DNA from: Clostridiales bacterium
GTDB lineage: Bacteria; Bacillota; Clostridia; Oscillospirales; Acutalibacteraceae
DNA: 64,000 bases
Assembly (NCBI GenBank): GCA_019422525.1
Contig: JAHZDE010000007.1
Coordinates: forward strand, 89,388-153,387
Direction: 5' to 3'
Position numbers and translations under genes: made by a program. The notes beneath the pieces were generated by a model. It searched no databases and was not told where the DNA came from. It saw only the letters and a list, made by a program, of their open reading frames with translations. Positions 62,086 through 64,000 of the stretch are shown here, in pieces (within the stretch, counting starts at the first letter, position 1; the number at the start of each line of letters is the position of its first letter).

Positions 62086-62910
62086 ATGAATCAAATCTTT
62101 TGTGCGGGAATGCATCGATTCCCTTTGAGAAAACGTACCTATATTATGGGAATCCTCAATGTTACTCCCGACTCCTTCTCAGATGGAGGAAAATATTTTG
62201 AACCGGAACAAGCAGCAGCTCATGCACTGGAAATGGAAGCTATGGGAGCTGATATTATTGATATTGGCGGACAATCTACCCGTCCGGGATATACGGCAAT
62301 TTCCTGGGAGGAAGAGTGGGAGCGAATTGAACCGGTATTGGCAGCGTTACAGGGAAAGCTTCGGGCGGCCATTTCGGTGGATACGTTTTATCCGGAAGTC
62401 GCTTGTCGGGCATTGAAGGCTGGAGTGGATATCATCAATGACGTGACCGGGTTTTCCGAGAAGATGTGGCAGGTGGCAGCAGAGAATGAAAACTGTGGCT
62501 GTATTGTCATGCATGATCGTGAAATACCGATAGAAGAAGACACTGCGGAAGCGGTGCATAAATTTTTTGAAGCAAAGGTACAAGAAGCAGCCGGTTTTGG
62601 AATTTCTCCGGACCGGCTTTGCATGGACCCGGGAATTGGATTTGGAAAAACCTATGAGCAGAATTTACAGCTGTTAGCACAGGTGCCCCGGGAAAAGATA
62701 CAGAATATTGCGTTTTTGATGGCCGCTTCCCGTAAGAGGGTGATTGGCACACCTTGCGGGAATCCACCGTTTGAAGAACGATTGGCAGGTACATTGGCGG
62801 CCCATACGTTGGCAGTGGCTGGAGGAGCTGATATTCTGCGAGTACATGATATAAAAGAGGCGGTGCAGGCTGCAAAGGTAGCAGATGCTGTTTTACATGT
62901 TTCCCTGTAA
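62086..62910 (+). CDS. folP: Dihydropteroate synthase
   Basis: A 274-residue TIM-barrel enzyme that joins 6-hydroxymethyl-dihydropterin diphosphate and p-aminobenzoate to dihydropteroate; the sulfonamide target. Motifs: GILNVTPDSFSDGG (from 23), DIIDIGGQSTRPG, IINDVTGF, MDPGIGFGK and AASRKRVIG. ATG 62086 follows AGCAGGAGG; an ATG eight codons earlier overlaps the end of the previous gene. folB follows after 33 bases and folK overlaps folB, giving a folP-folB-folK cluster of consecutive folate steps. No folE or pabA/B is in view. Confidence 0.95.
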   Translation: MNQIFCAGMHRFPLRKRTYIMGILNVTPDSFSDGGKYFEPEQAAAHALEMEAMGADIIDIGGQSTRPGYTAISWEEEWERIEPVLAALQGKLRAAISVDTFYPEVACRALKAGVDIINDVTGFSEKMWQVAAENENCGCIVMHDREIPIEEDTAEAVHKFFEAKVQEAAGFGISPDRLCMDPGIGFGKTYEQNLQLLAQVPREKIQNIAFLMAASRKRVIGTPCGNPPFEERLAGTLAAHTLAVAGGADILRVHDIKEAVQAAKVADAVLHVSL

Positions 62911-62943
62911 GTGAATTTTATAAAAAAGAAAGGAGGGAAAACA

Positions 62944-63315
62944 GTGGATAAGATTCAAATTAGAGGATTGAAAGTATTTGCCTGGCATGGAGTGGGATTG
63001 GAAGAAAAGAAAAAGGGACAGTGGTTCGTTCTGGATGTGGATATGGAATGTGACTTGAAAAAAGCAGGGAGTACGGATTCTTTGGAGGATACCGTTAATT
63101 ATGCAGCCGTAGTAGAAAAGATTTCCCAGGTTATGCGAAAACAATCGGATGATTTGATTGAAAGAGCGGCTTCCCGTGTGGCGGAAGCCGTGATGAACAT
63201 GGACGAAAGAATTTGCACGGTACGGGTGCTTCTGAAAAAACCAGAAGCACCAATTCAAGCAGACTTTGCGTATGTGGCTGTGGAGATTCTTAGAGAAAGG
63301 AAAGATTTTGAATGA
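62944..63315 (+). CDS. folB: Dihydroneopterin aldolase
   Basis: A 123-residue enzyme that cleaves dihydroneopterin to 6-hydroxymethyl-dihydropterin and glycolaldehyde. Motifs: IRGLKVFAWHGVGLEEKKKGQWF, the family N-terminus with substrate-binding residues, DTVNYAAV and the KKPEAPIQADFAYVAVEI end with the conserved Lys-Pro. Start is GTG 62944 with AAAGGAGGG upstream; a GTG at 62911 lacks a site. The stop overlaps the folK ATG by four bases. Confidence 0.93.
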   Translation: MDKIQIRGLKVFAWHGVGLEEKKKGQWFVLDVDMECDLKKAGSTDSLEDTVNYAAVVEKISQVMRKQSDDLIERAASRVAEAVMNMDERICTVRVLLKKPEAPIQADFAYVAVEILRERKDFE

Positions 63316-63794
63316 AGAAAGTAATCATTGCCTTAGGAACCAACTTAGGGAATCGGTGGGAGAATTTGTCTAAAGCAATTCGTGCGCTGGAACTCCTCCC
63401 GGGTGCAACTACAGTGGTTGCAAGCTCCCATATCTATGAAACAGAGCCTTTTGAAACACCGGACCATCAGAATAAGTATTTGAATATGTGCCTCATTGTG
63501 ATGACAGAGCTTTCTCCTAAAGCACTGTTGGGCGCATGTTTGGGAATCGAAGCGGCTATGGGCAGAACACGTACAGTTAAAAATGCTGCCCGCATTATTG
63601 ATATCGATATTTTATTATATGAAGGATATGAAAACCGGGACAGCGAATTAACAGTTCCTCATCCTGAAATTAGAAATCGGGCTTTTGTCATGGTTCCTCT
63701 AGCGGAATTGTTCCCGGATAAAAAGGTTTTGGATTATGATTTTGCTACAGCATGGCAGCGTGTTGATAAGAGCGGAGTCGAAAGATTGGGATAA
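63312..63794 (+). CDS. folK: 6-hydroxymethyl-7,8-dihydropterin pyrophosphokinase
   Basis: A 160-residue HPPK enzyme that transfers diphosphate from ATP to hydroxymethyl-dihydropterin. Motifs: ALGTNLGNRWENL, SHIYETEPF, NMCLIVMTEL, GRTRTVKNAARIIDIDILLYEG (the Mg-ATP site, with the two Asp of DIDILL) and VPHPEIRNRAFVMVPLAEL. Usual length. It is last in the folate cluster, with a terminator just downstream. Confidence 0.95.
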   Translation: MKKVIIALGTNLGNRWENLSKAIRALELLPGATTVVASSHIYETEPFETPDHQNKYLNMCLIVMTELSPKALLGACLGIEAAMGRTRTVKNAARIIDIDILLYEGYENRDSELTVPHPEIRNRAFVMVPLAELFPDKKVLDYDFATAWQRVDKSGVERLG

Positions 63795-63809
63795 TATAGG
63801 CGTTTTCAG

Positions 63810-63842
63810 TTGCCGCACCTGCTTTTAGGTGCGGCAATTTTA
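63810..63842 (+). terminator. Terminator after folK
   Basis: TTGCCGCACCT (63810-63820) pairs with AGGTGCGGCAA (63827-63837), then TTTT. Confidence 0.9.
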
Positions 63843-63925
63843 CTTATGGAAAAAGATGGATAAACGTAAAAACAGTGCGAAATTCACAAACCGAGCAAAA
63901 AGGCGAAAAAAAGCGAAAAAAGGCG

Positions 63926-64000
63926 TTGACAGGAGAGAAAAAGCGTGGTAGAATAGTCAAGCGCTCAACGGAGCGGAAAAAAATCTTGACAAACCTTGAC
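63926..64000 (+). promoter_or_regulatory. Tandem strong promoters, probably of an rRNA operon
   Basis: TTGACA (63926-63931), 17-base spacer, TAGAAT (63949-63954); then a CGCTC-AACG-GAGCG hairpin (63962-63975) with an A-run, another TTGACA (63986-63991) and a TTGAC at the very edge. Stacked TTGACA boxes with short hairpins between are typical of clostridial rRNA leaders. The genes themselves would lie beyond the window. Confidence 0.6.

Noticed and set aside
1..64000. tRNA genes, insertion sequences, prophage or integrase genes
   Set aside because: None was found in the intergenic stretches, and no transposase or recombinase motif was seen. The duplicated hydrolase segments have no flanking mobile-element ends.

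Overview
The window is low-to-mid GC DNA of a Gram-positive, endospore-forming, anaerobic gut-type clostridium, probably Oscillospiraceae/Ruminococcaceae. Evidence: spoVAC and spoVAD, a single-chain pyruvate:ferredoxin oxidoreductase, strong AGGAGG ribosome binding sites, an oxygen-sensitive radical-SAM enzyme, sortase-type cell-wall anchors and several plant-glycan hydrolases. No species is assigned.

Layout. 1-8.4 kb: tail of an EamA permease, a PRPP synthetase, AraC and MarR regulators, a cysteine synthase, and a two-gene ABC exporter with a long coiled-coil loop. 8.4-36.5 kb: a plant-glycan locus. It holds a divergent GH127 beta-L-arabinofuranosidase, a CUT1 sugar ABC transporter (binding lipoprotein and two permeases, no ATPase), three giant secreted, cell-wall-anchored multidomain proteins (2298, 1997 and 2119 aa) and a LacI-family regulator. 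The gene set matches the HypBA1/HypBA2 system of Bifidobacterium longum, in which GH121 releases beta-arabinobiose from hydroxyproline-linked arabino-oligosaccharides of plant extensins, an ABC transporter imports it and GH127 splits it. The giant proteins are therefore called GH121-like by context and architecture. TTAAACGTTTAA-type palindromes stand before every transcription unit of the locus except the regulator gene, which suggests one local LacI regulon. The second and third giant genes share a duplicated promoter, leader RNA and triple-operator region and are mosaics of each other and of the first.

36.5-47 kb: an unknown protein, an MBL-fold hydrolase, an SdpR/SdpI pair, pyruvate:ferredoxin oxidoreductase, a CNNM/CBS transporter, a sugar O-acetyltransferase and a CLC-type anion transporter. 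47-52 kb: a four-gene GldA/F/G-type ABC operon. 52-56.5 kb: xpt, then spoVAD and spoVAC separated by an inverted unknown membrane-protein gene. 56.5-64 kb: a GH78 alpha-L-rhamnosidase, an anSME-like radical-SAM protein, a transglutaminase-like exoprotein, and the folate genes folP-folB-folK. The window ends in stacked strong promoters of the kind that precede an rRNA operon.

How the genes work together: the wall-anchored giants probably cut arabino-oligosaccharides off plant glycoproteins outside the cell, the ABC system imports the small product using a shared ATPase encoded elsewhere, GH127 hydrolyses it in the cytoplasm, and the LacI protein senses the released sugar. Assignments rest on reading motifs and context; no database search was run.
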